A stretch of DNA of 64,000 bases from Siderastrea radians (lineage: Eukaryota; Cnidaria; Anthozoa; Scleractinia; Rhizangiidae): contig OZ024894.1 in assembly GCA_964017195.1 (NCBI GenBank), positions 30,795,120 through 30,859,119 on the forward strand. Reading direction: 5' to 3'. Of the stretch, positions 45,740-57,969 are shown piece by piece. Under the pieces are notes generated by a model. That model was not told the origin of the DNA. It saw only the letters and a list, made by a program, of their open reading frames with translations, and searched no databases. Position 1 is the first letter of the stretch, and every line of letters begins with the position of its first letter. The position numbers and the translations under genes were made by a program.

Positions 45740-46627
45740 GTTAGTTACCCTGTTATTCAAGCGCCATAATGCCTTTAATTTTGTGAGGTTTGAACCTTCA
45801 CGTCACCAGTAGCTCTCAAAATGTACTGTTTTGTACAGCCCCATTTCGTAAATTAATTACGTTAAAGACACCATGTAAATTTTCTCACTCCTTACAAGAT
45901 GAAAGGCATTATATTCTTTTTAAATGAGATGTAGACTATTATACCTGCATTTTGTTACTCCTGTGGCTCGTCAATGGGGGAATGCTTTGCATTCTGTGGT
46001 GATGAAGTGCTCCTCTCGTCACACTCTTGCCCCCATAGACTCGATTTTCGAAGGCTCAACTCCCTCCAATTATACCCCCTGGAGCTAGGTTAGTGGAGGC
46101 CCACTCCCTCCAGTCAAAGAGGAGGCCCACCTCCCTCCTCTCTACCCAGGAATGTTCACAGTGGCCCTGAGAGAAGGCCAACTCCTTTCTCTTCATCCAC
46201 TGAGTACATCTCCTTGGGCTGTAGGTTTTGTTTTCTTGACACTCCAGGGGTCCATGGGGCTAAATATTAATTAAATATTAACTGAGCACTTTGTCACCCA
46301 CTTCCCCATTTTCAGCCACACAAAGTTGTTGTTGTCCTTATTCCAAGAAAAAACAAGGGAAGTTTGATTAAACATAAATAATCTAACAAAGATTTTAAAA
46401 AAATCCTCATTTTCTTACTGTCAGATTATTTTCTTCAAGCTCCCTTCAGGCTGCTAACCTAAAATACTGTGTAATACTGTGTTGTGCTAATTTGAAAATT
46501 TGTAAAGGATCCCCCTCTTTCAAATTTTAGTGATGTATTTCTCTCATACTGCCATTAGTCAGTACCCCGGAATTTCGGAATACCATAAATTACCTATTAA
46601 AAAATAACTTATGCAAACTAAGATGCA
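45740..46627. other. 3' flank of YR element 2
   Basis: Probably untranslated and terminal sequence of the element. Short repeats of CTCCCTCC type with GGAGGCCCAC occur at 46065-46170. I did not find the split repeats expected of a Ngaro-type element. Confidence 0.4.
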
Positions 46628-46629
46628 TA

Positions 46630-47187
46630 CCGTATTTTCTTGATTAAACACCGGGGGCGTTTATTCAAAATGCGGCCTCGTAGACCCGGCTTTTATTCGG
46701 GGCCCGGCATTTATTTGTTCAGTGCATTTTTCAACCATTTATTTTTATCATCAGCACTGGAGGTTTATTGAATTAAGATCCAAAAGTGACGTTAAAAATG
46801 TGAAACAATGTCACCAATTTTGTCTTCTCTTAGTGAATCAGGTGAGTCATTTAGCAAAAAACATCACTGACAGGAACAGTAATTGAACTCTTCTTAACGC
46901 TACATTTCTTTGTAACATGGAGGAAGTATACCGGCAACTGCTTGACTGCAAACGCACTGTGCAAGCAATTTAAAATAGAAACTGATTCAAATAAAATAGT
47001 AGGAAGAGAACTATCGTATTTTGTCGATAAAGAACTAATATGCAATGACGACACATAATCCTGATTAAATATACCCATCTTGAATAAACGCCGGGACCAC
47101 GAATAAAAGCCGGGGGCGTTTATTTAAACCTCGGCCCCGTATACCCGGCGTTTATTCGGGGTCCGGCGTTTAATCGAGAAAATACGG
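46630..47187. mobile_element. TA-flanked MITE, 558 bp
   Basis: The ends are CCGTATTTTCTTGATTAAAC and its inverse (GTTTAATCGAGAAAATACGG), flanked by TA (46628-46629, 47188-47189). Inverted similarity continues inward about 100 bases with GCGTTTATTC units. A Tc1/mariner-type (pogo-like end) MITE with no transposase; a 75-aa minus-strand frame in the core has no known domain. Confidence 0.85.
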
Positions 47188-47654
47188 TAGAGGCTAAATG
47201 ATAGGTAGGTAACCATTGAACAGCCAAAATTAGTTAGTAGTTTTTTATTATCGCCAAAAAGCAAATACAATCAGTTTAAAGCATTCACAGTTTATCAGCC
47301 ATTTCCATACTAAATACATTGTTAATGACTATTTTTTCCTGAACTGACAGCATTGCAGCGTTTATTTAACTTTAGCGAAACCAAATGTGAAGTGTTATTT
47401 CTTTCCCAAGAAACAAGTCACGATCGATGTTCTTCTCCGTATCTCAGAAAAAAAAAGAGCGCCATCATACACAGTAGCTTGACAGTAGCCGTTGAGGGCC
47501 ACAGAATCGAATTCACACATTCATGTATACAGACGAGGCCATTTGATTGGCATATGTGGGTGATTCGTCGCAGGCATCTCTGGAACTTTTCCCTTGTTGC
47601 GAGGTATCAAGAGAAGCGTAGAAACCTCCTTCTGACATCTTTGATATAAAGAAA

Positions 47655-47713
47655 TGATACATAGCATAATCAATCAATCAATCCATCCATCCATCCATCC
47701 ATCCATCCATCCA
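47655..47713. repeat. (ATCA)n/(ATCC)n microsatellite
   Basis: A few ATCA units pass into about eight ATCC units. Confidence 0.9.
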
Positions 47714-48254
47714 GTAATATATAGATTTAGCCAAGCCTAAAAGCGGAGCCGCGAAGGAATAAACTGGTGTTCGTTTCTCAAAAATAGTCCTGAAACTTTT
47801 CGGTCTGAAATACATTTCGGGGCTTTTTTTGGCTCGTTCGCTTTCGAAAAGTGTTTCTCAAAAAGCCTGAAAGTGTTCCGAATTGTCCTTCAATATTTTG
47901 GGGATCTGTTCTGTAAAACCAAGCTCGAAAGGTCGTTCTAGAGGCTGAGCAAACCTTGATTATTTTACTCACGAGCCGTCTAGCTTGGTGTTTGCAATGT
48001 TTCCATATCCTGTCATGTTCGCTTGAATGAACTTGAAACGGCGCTAATTTACAAAAACAAAATAAAAATTATTCGACTGTTTAAATGGGTTATCTTCATC
48101 GCGTTCGGATGTTAACAAATAACATGAACTGCCACTAAATAAAAGTATTAGTCTGGTCAAAAATTTATACTGACATTTCACCGGCATTTTACTGGGATTA
48201 CCCGAAATAAAGGATCTGGGGAGCTTCGAAGCACTTGTAATAAACTTATTGAAG

Positions 48255-48785
48255 AAATGTCGCGTAGGTTTTAGCAGCCGCGAAAAAATTCAAGCACTTT
48301 GAGGAACACACATTACTTACGGGATAAAATAGCTTTAAACTCAAAACTGCTTCGCTTATGTTTCGTTCTCTAACTTGAGACCATCGAGATTGAAAACAAA
48401 CGAACAAACGCCGTCCAAACATTCTTAACTCTGTTGCATAAGTTTTGCGGCTGCAAATTGTCTGAAATTCGAGCGCTTTAAAAAATGCACCGAACTGTTT
48501 TTAGAAGCTTTTCGGGCATAATAGGTTTAAACCGACAACTGCTTCGCTTATAGTTTTTCAAATAACTGTTATATTTCGTTCTCTAACTAGAGACAATCAA
48601 GATTCAAAACAAAGAAACGCCAAACACGCTTTAATTAAATTGTTATTATGCCGGCATAAGTTTTGCGGATGCGAAGTAAGCCTATATAAAGTTAGGCGCT
48701 TTGAGGAACGCACAAAACTGTTTTCGGAAGCTTTTCGGATAAAATAGCTTTAAACCGACAACTGCTTCGCTTAAAGATTATTACT
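48255..48785. repeat. About 215-bp tandem repeat, 2.5 copies
   Basis: Blocks beginning near 48260, 48425 and 48655 share AAGTTTTGCGGCTGC, GCGCTTTGAGGAAC, ATAGCTTTAAACCGACAACT and GCTTCGCTTA, then TTTCGTTCTCTAACT and GAGATTGAAAACAAA. Copies have diverged by point changes and short indels. No coding frame is shared. Confidence 0.8.
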
Positions 48786-49459
48786 ATTGAAAACTTCTAG
48801 GACAAGAAAATCGACAGTTGCACAAAGAGATGGACCGGACGGTGAAAATTGAAAGCAAAGCTTGTGCAGTTGTCTTGCGGCTGTGCTTAGACCTACTGTT
48901 ATGAATAAACAAACACAAAATAATGGACAGAGAAATCATTTTTGGAAAAGATTTATTCGAAAACCCCTATGTTTATACTTAAATGCAATTCGCGTTACAC
49001 TTCCAAAATCGTAGGTCGGTCCACGCGAGTGAAATCGGCTCAGCATGGCAAAATATTCAAGAATCTGTCACAAATCTGAGCGCGTTTTCTAATATTTTTT
49101 TGAAGTCAAAAGTAAATAACACATTTCTAATGGCATAAATCAAATTTACATTTCAAAACGTAATTTCTTTCATCGCAATACTCGAAATCATGTACCTTAG
49201 ACCTTTTAAAAACTTCACTTACTCGGTTGTGTTTCAGAACAGGGCAAACTCTCCGCCGTGAAGAAAACAAGGCGATGAAGTCCTTTGAATGCAGCTTTCG
49301 TAACTTGAACTTTTCGCCTTCTATCAGTATTCTTTTGAACTTTTTCTTTCCATTTATATATATTAGATGTTTTTTGGTCAAGTATAAAACTTCATTACTC
49401 TCGAGCAATCGTTAAATGCTAAAGAAGCCTTTAAAAAAACCTCTTTTTCAAAAGCGACG

Positions 49460-49655
49460 ATGGTCATGCGATTTCCCGCCAAGAAAAATGCCGGTTGCCC
49501 TAAAGCACCGTGCGATTTCCCGCTAAGAAAAGATGGCATTCTCTGCCCCCGTCGGGTTCTCTTGGGACTCCCCTCCCCCTCCCACAGAGTGTGCGGACGG
49601 ACGGACGTACGGATGTATGGATGTACGGACGTACGGATGTACGGACGGACGGTCA
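49460..49655. repeat. GCGATTTCCCGC duplication and (GGAC/GTAC)n tract
   Basis: ATGCGATTTCCCGCCAAGAA and a variant recur 47 bases apart, and after a C-rich stretch a GGACGGACGTACGGATGTAC-type tract follows (49592-49653). It looks like the end of a mobile repeat; no family was assigned. Confidence 0.6.
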
Positions 49656-50249
49656 CGTGACTATTACGTCACAACCAAAATTTCTCGGATTGATAGGTTA
49701 CCATATTTCCTTAGCAATGGAGCTCCGCTGGCGGGCTTTGTCCGCAGGCTCCGCTATCAATTGCATTGATCGACCGATTGGTCCATTAAGACGTCGACAA
49801 AAACAACCAACTAGACAACTACCTTACGACCAAATAACCAACTAGACAACTAACTAATCATATGTAGGAACATTACAAAACAAAACGAAAAAAAAATCAC
49901 TTCTTCTTTCAGTCTTGTTCTTGAACTGGTGGTTTATGCAGTGATAGCAGACGTAAATTTTATCGTGGGGCAGATATCTTCTAATTGTATATACACTAAT
50001 ATATATACATAAGTGACGGACGCACAAGGTGCGATATCAAAACAGAGAAACAATGCAAGTGAACGGCTTTCAAAATACAAATCAGTAAGTAGTTCAGATG
50101 TTTCCTAGCAAACCACTGGGTCGTATCGTTTATGGTTTGTAGACTTCTCCCGACAACGTTTCTTCAATCAGGTATATACCTTTTTGTTATTTTTGAACAA
50201 CGATGGAAGCTTCTCTACTTCCGCTTGCGATTCAGCGATATTTACCTAC

Positions 50250-50603
50250 CATTGTATTTGGACTCAACATAGCATATCCACCTTCCTTGTTGCAAGCCAG
50301 CGCTCTTCCTTGTTGGTTTTTGTGTTCATTATTGCTATGCCCTGCTTCAGCTGACAACCCAAGTTGTCTCGCAGCATTTGCTGGACTCAGTGACAGACAC
50401 TCTTGCTCTTTTAAATGATTGCTGTCGTAAAGTAACAGACAACAACAGATAATAAATACGTGAATGAACTGGCTTTATAACACAGCGACAATGATAGGAC
50501 CAACAGTCCGGGTGTTTTCAACCAAAGTTTAAAGTAGTGGCACTTACCAACAAAAATAGCTAACCCTTCGTAAATCTCGGTTGACAAATTGGAAATAGCA
50601 CTT
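50250..50603 (-). other. Candidate alternative tail exons (low support)
   Basis: Two segments have splice-like limits on the minus strand: 50548-50603 (acceptor TTATAAACAG, donor GTAAGT; encodes STEIYEGLAIF) and 50250-50421 (acceptor TTACGACAG, donor GTAGGT; encodes GGYAMLSPN). Both contain YxxL motifs like those in receptor tails. Their phases do not join cleanly with the transmembrane exon at 51925-52092, and a good terminal exon exists at 51294-51508, so they remain unproven. Confidence 0.25.
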
Positions 50604-51244
50604 CTGTTTATAATTTCAAAATGTGAATGAACCACTCAGGAAGATATAAGTCTCTAGTCAGAGATCCAGCTGGATGAAAGAATTTTTTATGATTGCCAGA
50701 GTTGCGTATTTACTCAAAATTTAAAAAAAATGGACTTGGGAATTCAAATGGTATGTTAGGTGTATTTTTAGGGCAGAAGGTTGATTGGGATTAAAGGTTA
50801 GCCAGATAACAAGGGATTGAATAATTCCCTCCATTTAAGCCATCCTGATTCACATACCTTGAAGCAACTCCACCTCTTGCATCTAGTTTAAGGGTAAAAT
50901 GTATGGTCAGTTTCAATAAAGGTAATTCAGTATCTTTGTTTTTATCAACCAAACGATAGGAGGAGGCGTGGAACCCTTAGTAGGGGCACTAAAGAAACTC
51001 CGAAAAATGTGATTGTAGACGTTGCTCTTTTAATTTTTTGTTTTAAATGGACGTCATAAGTGACACCCGTGAGCCCCGAGAAAAAAAGACTCACAGTTGC
51101 TTCTCCCTCACTACTTCTTCGGCCCTTTAAACTTTGAAAATGAGGTGTAGGTCTTTTTTAATTAACCAGTACCTTCCTTATATTCTTTCGAACATGGCAA
51201 TGGATTTTCATTTAGTAAAAAGAAGAGCATTCAAAGTAAAATAG

Positions 51245-51250
51245 TTTATT
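51245..51250 (-). promoter_or_regulatory. Poly(A) signal of CTL gene C
   Basis: AATAAA on the minus strand, 44 bases beyond the stop codon at 51294-51296. The position supports this as the 3' end of the gene. Confidence 0.6.
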
Positions 51251-51293
51251 AAGGAATATGCAGTCAGTCATCTGATGATTACACGCGCTATAG

Positions 51294-51508
51294 CTAGTCG
51301 TTAATCGTTCGAATAATACAACCATAGTTGCATGTCATAGTACTAAGGTATGAAAAGTTGGAATAACGCAACTCCAGATATGAAAAACCACTAAACAAAC
51401 CATTCCTTATTTGTGGCCAAGAAAACGTGGAAACGTATTCCCCACCTAATGCAGTGGTACTAGACCTCGAGGAAGACGTAGTCCTAAAACACCCTTCCAA
51501 AAATAAAA
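51294..51508 (-). CDS. C-type lectin gene C, cytoplasmic tail exon
   Basis: The exon has two bases plus 71 codons including the stop, after an acceptor TTTTTCCTTGCTAG with a strong pyrimidine tract. It joins the transmembrane exon in phase 1. The tail is rich in Ser, Thr and Tyr (RTTSSSRSSTT; SYLELRYSNFSYLST) and has YxxL-type sites that could be phosphorylated or used for endocytosis; none fits the strict ITIM consensus. AATAAA follows 44 bases on. Confidence 0.6.
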
Positions 51509-51924
51509 CTAGCAAGGAAAAAGAAACTCAAAAGGAGAGGACTGATTGACGTAGACTGACAAAATATCTTCCACCAAAAGCTTGCATGATCCTGAATGTC
51601 ACATGACAACACCCGAACCTCTCAATCGTACCGTCAGAATATCAATTTCTGACTAATTCGTTCCCAGGTCACTCAACCGTCAGAAGTTACATATTCCACG
51701 AAATGTTATGGGGAATTGATATACCCTCTTCTTCATCCGCTCCCCCCTCCCAGTGAATATGAAACAAAATAAAATAAAACTTAAATAAAATGAAATAAAA
51801 TAAAATCTGCACCAAGCGCCAGATGTGGAATAACGAACAAAACTAACGTACAGCGAAAGAAACGGCATATAAAACGTTCCTAAAAGTATTTTGCAAAGAG
51901 CACAGTGCTCAAAGCTCCGGTTAC
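51509..51924. other. Last intron of CTL gene C
   Basis: AT-rich, with an AAATAAAATAAA-type run near 51765-51805. No other feature. Confidence 0.5.
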
Positions 51925-52092
51925 CTTTCTTTCTGCAGTTCTTCAGTCTACGTGAAAGGATGGCCAAAAATGCGATCAAATTAACCAATATGCTTACAAT
52001 CAACAATGAAGAGACGATAACAATCAAACGGGGATTTGTTTTAGAAGTCTTCTGCGCAGGACAATCATCCAAGGGGTACCCAGGGTGTGCCG
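51925..52092 (-). CDS. C-type lectin gene C, transmembrane exon
   Basis: The exon has 55 complete codons with phase 1 on both sides: acceptor TATTTTTCAG (52093-52094), donor GTAACC. A short Pro/Asp/Cys linker precedes a hydrophobic segment of about 24 residues (LIVIVSSLLIVSILVNLIAF...) and then SRRLKNCRKK. The positive-inside rule gives a type I membrane protein. The next upstream exon in phase on the same strand is 60065-60103, which makes the intron 8 kb long and places two other genes inside it. Confidence 0.75.
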
Positions 52093-53318
52093 CTGAAAAA
52101 TATTTACATCAGAAAGATTTCACAAAGAATAAATATTGAACATTCTTGGAGGTACCTTCCATTAAACCTGTTCAGAAGGGAAGTGAGGGGAAGGAAATGG
52201 GTGAGAGGTTAAGAACGGAATCTGTCCTGGAAGTTGAGGGTTGTAATTTTTGTCGAGGATGGAAGCAAAAGCCACAAAGATTGTAACTTTTGCTAAAATT
52301 TATTTACTAAAAGTTTGGTAGTACTGTTCGACCCACATCAGGTTTCACTAAACTTTTCCAAGACGAGTTTCCATCTGCTCCTGCCATTCTCAGTAGCTGT
52401 ACACATCCTTTTTTAGATCCATTTGGACACAAGTTTGGTAAGAATCGGTTGCTATGGTTATGAGATGTGAAGTCATAATTAGCAGGTAGTGAAGCCATTT
52501 TCGATTAAAATGCGTGTTTTCACCCTTTTTAGGCAAAACGCAAAGCTGCCATATTCTATTATTTCATATTCTACATGGCTAACATCAACACATGTCCACA
52601 ATTAAATTTCACGCACGCGCACTAGCTATCGACACTTAGAAAAAAACGATAAATTCAAACAGCGTAATTTTACAGAGAAATGTGGGGAGGTAAAACTTGT
52701 ACGATAAATAATTTAGGCTGATACGAACCTGAACAATTTGTTCGATCTGATATTGAAAGTAGAACTTCTTTAGATATTAGTTTTGGCAATATTGAATTTG
52801 TAGCTTCAAATTCCGCGCTTCCCAGAAAAAGAAAAACAAATGCAATACAACTTACCTTCGTCGCCCATCAGATCTCTACAAACTCGATCATTGTGCTTCA
52901 AAATGACATTTTTCCATGCCTTCTGCCGACAGCGCTATCTACAAATTCCCATTTGTTCGATCGGAAACTTCAAGTACACAGTCATCTCTTTAACTTGTAA
53001 GTGTTTTTGTCGTCCATAAATGAATCCTCGTCCTTCCCGTCTCACAACAACAAAGCTTAAAATTCAGGTCGTAATATAACCCACACAGTAGCGTGACCAC
53101 GTGAAGCATTCGCCGATGTCCGCGCGTTAAAATTCAGCTGAAAACCGTCTTCACTTCAAACCATCTTTCTTCATTTCTCGCCGCCATTTTGCTCTCATCA
53201 TTTGAAGTAGGCCTGAGTACTAGTTTCTTATAATACAGGACTCGTGATTGGTCTGATTAACACAATAGTTGATCGATGAAAGAAAGCCCATTATTGGCGA
53301 AGATAAAAATTGCCGCGA
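52093..53318. other. Left part of the nested-gene intron
   Basis: A minus-strand frame of 63 aa (52307-52498, starting MASLPANYDFTSH) is followed by AATAAA. A minus-strand exon-like segment ends with a GTAAGT donor near 52850 (reads KAWKNVILKHNDRVCRDL before it). An ATGGCGGCGAG start lies near 53185 on the minus strand. They may be parts of a third small gene, but I could not join them. Confidence 0.3.
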
Positions 53319-53326
53319 AATATAAA
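53319..53326 (+). promoter_or_regulatory. TATA-box candidate for the 8-exon gene
   Basis: TATAAATA lies 107 bases before the ATG at 53433, a plausible distance with a leader of about 75 bases. Confidence 0.45.
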
Positions 53327-53432
53327 TAAACGCGCGACAAATTTGGCAGCTTGTAGTATTTCATTCATCAGTGAATGAATGAAAACGTAGTAGAAACTCT
53401 ACTACTACGAAGTTGTTAAAAAACCGGTAATC

Positions 53433-56400
53433 ATGTCTGATACCCCCGTTTTAAGCAGCTTTCTTCCCGACTATGTCACGCAAGACATCAGGGGATTATC
53501 TGTTCAGCCTTGGAGAAATAATCAGCTTAATTACGTTCTAGAACAAAAGCAAAAAAACAATGAATCGTTTTGTTGTATCGACATTCCGCTGTCAATGTTA
53601 CTGTGCTGGGAAACGATTCAAAAAAATACCACGGATTTTGTCACATTTGTGAAGCTTTTGAATGAAAACATCCCTGGATGTGGGTTTGCTGTCAAACAGG
53701 ATGCTGCAAGAATCGAGGAGCGGCTCCGAGTCAAATGCTCTTTTATTTCCAACCGTTTTAAAGCCGCTTCTGGCCGCAAAAAAAGAGATCTTTTGTTGGG
53801 GAGCTACAAAATGAACATTTTTGTGGCAGAAGTGGAGTCAGTTGAGAGGTTAAGTAAGGATTTAAAGTTGGAGACAGAAGCGAAAAAAAATCTAGAAAAA
53901 GAAAACAAAAAATTATATGAAGAACTCATTGAGGAGGTTAAACAAAAAAAGTTAAGAGAAGATGATCTGTTATCTGAAACTGAATCACTGAAACAATACA
54001 TTGAAAAACTGGAAAAAAACAAGGAGACTGACAAGAATGGGAAGGACTTGTCAACAGTGAGTCCCACTACCAGATGGAGGTACCTGAGAGACCTAAAAAC
54101 TAGGGCACAGAAGGCTCTATGGTTCATGAACGCTTATGGTCTGAAATTAAAGAGTTTAGAGGTAGAGGAAAACAACAAAACCAAGCATAACTTAAGCTTA
54201 GATGACTTTCCCAACCCCACCAGCACAACAGTTGACACTGGCAACACCTGCAACAGTTCTAAATATTTAACACTGCCAGAAGATGAGAGGAAAAAGGTGG
54301 AAGAAGTTTTATTTTTGATGGACCGGTTTGGTGTAAGTGACGAGTTCTACCATAACCTCACCATGATATTTGACGGTTTACCAAGATCGTATTTAGTAAA
54401 GCAGTGCAAAAGCAATTTGAATGCAATGCGTCACCTCACAGTCACACCAGGAACATCACCAGGAGTGCAAACTTCATTTAAGGAGTTGCTCAGGGAGCAG
54501 ATAACTGATTTGGTAGGTATTTCATTCACTCTTCCTGGAGATGTTTTTGTGATATATATGTTACAAGAAAATGAAATGAAATGAAATGTTTATTGGAAAC
54601 AATGACTGTGAGATCTACTAAAAGCATAAAACCAACAAAGTATTAAAAGGACCTTCCAACATAATTAACTTAACAAAAATATTTTTGGCATTCACAGTTC
54701 TTCCACTCATACTGTATAATGAAATTAATTTCCATAATTCCACTATTGTAGAGAGGAGAAAGTGATTCATTGATTGATGCCAAAGAGCCAATCAAAGTGA
54801 AGGTCAGTGGGGATGGTGCGAGAATGACACGAAACAGTAACTATGTTATTGTGTCATTCTCAATTCTGCAAAAAGAAGAAGTGATGTCATCAAGAGGTAC
54901 GTGACTGTACAGTTTCATAAATTAACATAACTGAATTGTCAATAAATAATGAACTGATTAGTCACTGATGTGCTCACAATATTTAAACATCAAGTCAAGT
55001 ATATAGCTACTTCTTTTTCAGTGTGGGATATTAAGGGGTTATTAGTGTTAGTCCATACTTCCTTGGCAGTGGAATTCTAACCGACACAAAACAAGCCTGT
55101 GGAGAAACCCGAGGGCCCTCTATAGATAAGAATAGGGATGAAAGAAATTCCCAACCATCACTTTGTCTGCCCTTTCCCTTCTTGTCCGATTCTTTTTTAC
55201 AGGAACCCGAACAATTGCAGTAGTCAAGGGCAGCGAAGACTATGTTACAATAGCTGAATCTTTTAAGGAAGTGTTTCAAGAAATTAATGAGGTACAAGCA
55301 GACGGCTTTGTGGAAGTGGGAGAAGAGAAGATACCTGTGGAGTTGTTCCTAGGTGGCGACTACAAAGTTAGTAGTACACTACTATAGATGTATACCTAGA
55401 TATAATACATATCAATGAAGAAAAGGAATCTAATTAAGCAAAAATGCAAATTAAACTAAAATTGTACCACAAAAATACCATACACAAAGTCATGTACATT
55501 GTAAGGAGAGAGTTATTTCCAGATAATGGACACTTTTATACAGTTTATTTTCTTTACAAAAGGTAACTTTAATTATTGTTTTGCAGTTTCTTTTGCTTAT
55601 CATGGGGCTTAGTGGTGCCACATCAAACTATTCTTGCCTGTGGTGCACTATTCACAAAGATGAAAGGTTAGTGTGTCAATAATATAATTTAGCAGGTTAA
55701 TTTCATGACGAGAAGACAAAACATGAGAACAATCCAGTAACAATTACTGAGGTACTCAATCTGGAATGTTTGAACCTTTTATAATTGAGAGTTAACCTAA
55801 TGTGTCACACCACAGGTATGATATGTCCAAGCCCGATGATTACTATGCGAGTAGCCTCAAAAAACGGACGCTGGAAGATATCAAAAAATGCTGCCATTTA
55901 AAGAGAGGGAACAAAAACTTTTGCTGTGTTAACCCCCCACTCCTCAACATCCCACTGGATCATATCATCCTTGATGAGCTACATCTGTTACTCAGGGTAA
56001 CAGATGTGCTAACTCGTAATGTCTTGGATGAGATGATCGAGTGGGATGATGAGGAGTCCCACAAAAAGAAAGTTGCAAAGCCAGCATCAATTGGACAGCA
56101 CTTGAAGAAAGCAGTGGATGCCATCAACAAATGTGGTGTGACTTTCCAAGTCTGGGAGAAAAAGAATGCGGATGGCAAGGGATCTGGTACCTACGACTGG
56201 ACCAGTCTGATGGGCAATGAGAAAAAACTGTTATTAAAGACCTTCCCCGAACACTTTTCTTCTCTTTTGCGGCAAGACACCGCTAAAACAGTGGAGAAAA
56301 TATGGAAGGTATGAATACACTGTACTACTGTCCTCAGTACACAATGCCTACAACTGACAATTTTACTTTATTCTAAATTGGATCATGTAAAATAATTCAT

Positions 56401-57969
56401 TTTTAAAATACAAGGTACATTAAAATCCACTCATCATTTCAATCCACTAAATGGATTTAAGTAACAGATGACTCCCAGTGGCTACATGTAATTACAGAAA
56501 TTAGATCTAGCTGTACTAGACCATTTCAATAAGGTAAAAACATTTTGTGGTCAAATCTGCCTAAATTAAAAAAAAAGACTCACAGGTAATCTGTTTAGAT
56601 AAACTGCTTAAACCGATCACTAAATGTTCATAAATAAATTTTAACCTGGGTAAATGTACAGTAATGTACTGTACTTTCAAGGATTTTAAGCCAGACAAGT
56701 AAGACATCAAACAGCTTGTTGATGAGCCCCATGGTACCTCCTAACAGTACCAGAACTCTGCCCCAGAACAAGATTCTGGTACCCTGTAGTCACGTTTTCT
56801 TCAAGAGAGTTCTGACAATCATCCCTATCACCCTTGCAGGAATATGGAAGCCCCAATCCCTACCCTCCACCACACCCAGCCTTCCCTGCCAGAAGTTAAA
56901 GCATTCATCTCATAACACCAAATTAATGGCAAATATATTATGTTAAGTTAATGCATTCATCTCCTGATGCCAAGTTAATGAAATTAACTTTCAACGTCAT
57001 ATTTCTTATTCAACAGGATTTTGGAGAGCTATATTTTGACTATATTTCAGTTATGGGCTCTGTTGATGCAACCTCATTCTGTCAAAAGGTGCTGATAATC
57101 AATTCCTTGTTACAAATTTTACTCAACATATTGAACTTTTTTTTTAGAATTTAAAGTTTTTTTGAGGTATTTTGTAGTTGTGTACTTCAAAGTTACCTAA
57201 ATATATAAGCTCTAGACTGTGTGTCTTTCTTTTTACAGGCAAAAGATTGGGTTAACTTGTTTTGTTCCTTGGGCAACAAGCGAACTGGTTACGGAAAGAA
57301 AAATGTAACATGCTACATGCATTCCATGGTGTACCATCTGCCAGAGGCGATAAAGAGACATACTAATGTAAAACAGTTTACTGGACAAGGTACAACTGTA
57401 GGAATTTACATATCCTCTGTGATGATTCCCATACTACAGCCAATAAATAATAATTATATGATTATAACAATGGTACAATTTTAAATAAAGCCTGTGGTAG
57501 AGCATCAAAGGAAAACAAATGAAAATTTGACTTTCACTACTCTTAAGCAAAATGCCAGGGTATTTCACCTTCCATCCTATTTTCTGTAAATGCCCCTATT
57601 AATATTGTTTTGTCGGTACTGTTCAGGAATAAACTTAAAGTTGAGCAGCACCAAGTTTCATATTTCAAGGCCTGCCTCTACACACTTTAGTAGCAGTCTA
57701 CATGTATAATGGTTAACTGCCCAATTGCAATTTTAATTTCAGGAGTGGAAAAAAATAATGATGATGCAAGGAGAGTATTAAGAAGAAAATCAAACAACTG
57801 GGATAGTCCAGCAGACGTCCTACAGACAGAAACTCGCCTTTGGGCATTGCAGAAAAGAGAACGAAAGCCAAGAGCATACACCAAAAAAAATGAAAAATAC
57901 TGGGATTCTGAGATTAAAGAATCTCGTGCAAAACGCAGGCGCATTTCAACTGAAATAAAAGAAAACTAA
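53433..57969 (+). CDS. Eight-exon DDE-transposase-like protein, 803 aa
   Basis: Exons are 53433-54512, 54752-54896, 55203-55366, 55587-55666, 55816-56308, 57017-57088, 57239-57389 and 57743-57969. All introns are GT-AG and the phases agree, giving 2412 bases with no internal stop. Residues 1-130 have no known domain; 135-200 are a long coiled coil. The C-terminal 440 residues look like an RNase H-like transposase core: SGDGARM (D381), FLGGDYK (D461) followed by CLWCTIH (C480, C483), LDELHLLLR near 543, and HSMVYHLPE with GVEKNND (E731). The spacing of H-P-E and E-x-N near the end recalls RAG1/Transib-type ends, but this is a visual impression. It lies inside an intron of CTL gene C on the opposite strand. 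It is either a transposase of a poorly described DNA transposon or a domesticated copy. An AATAAA follows at 58120. Confidence 0.8.

Noticed and set aside
52307..52498. Separate 63-aa gene on the minus strand
   Set aside because: It starts with ATG and has a nearby AATAAA, but no splice partner, domain or conservation evidence; kept only as a note in the intron entry.
53433..57969. Calling the 8-exon gene a RAG1 orthologue
   Set aside because: Only short similarities in the C-terminal block were noticed; the N-terminal RING and zinc-finger parts of RAG1 are absent, so orthology is not supported.
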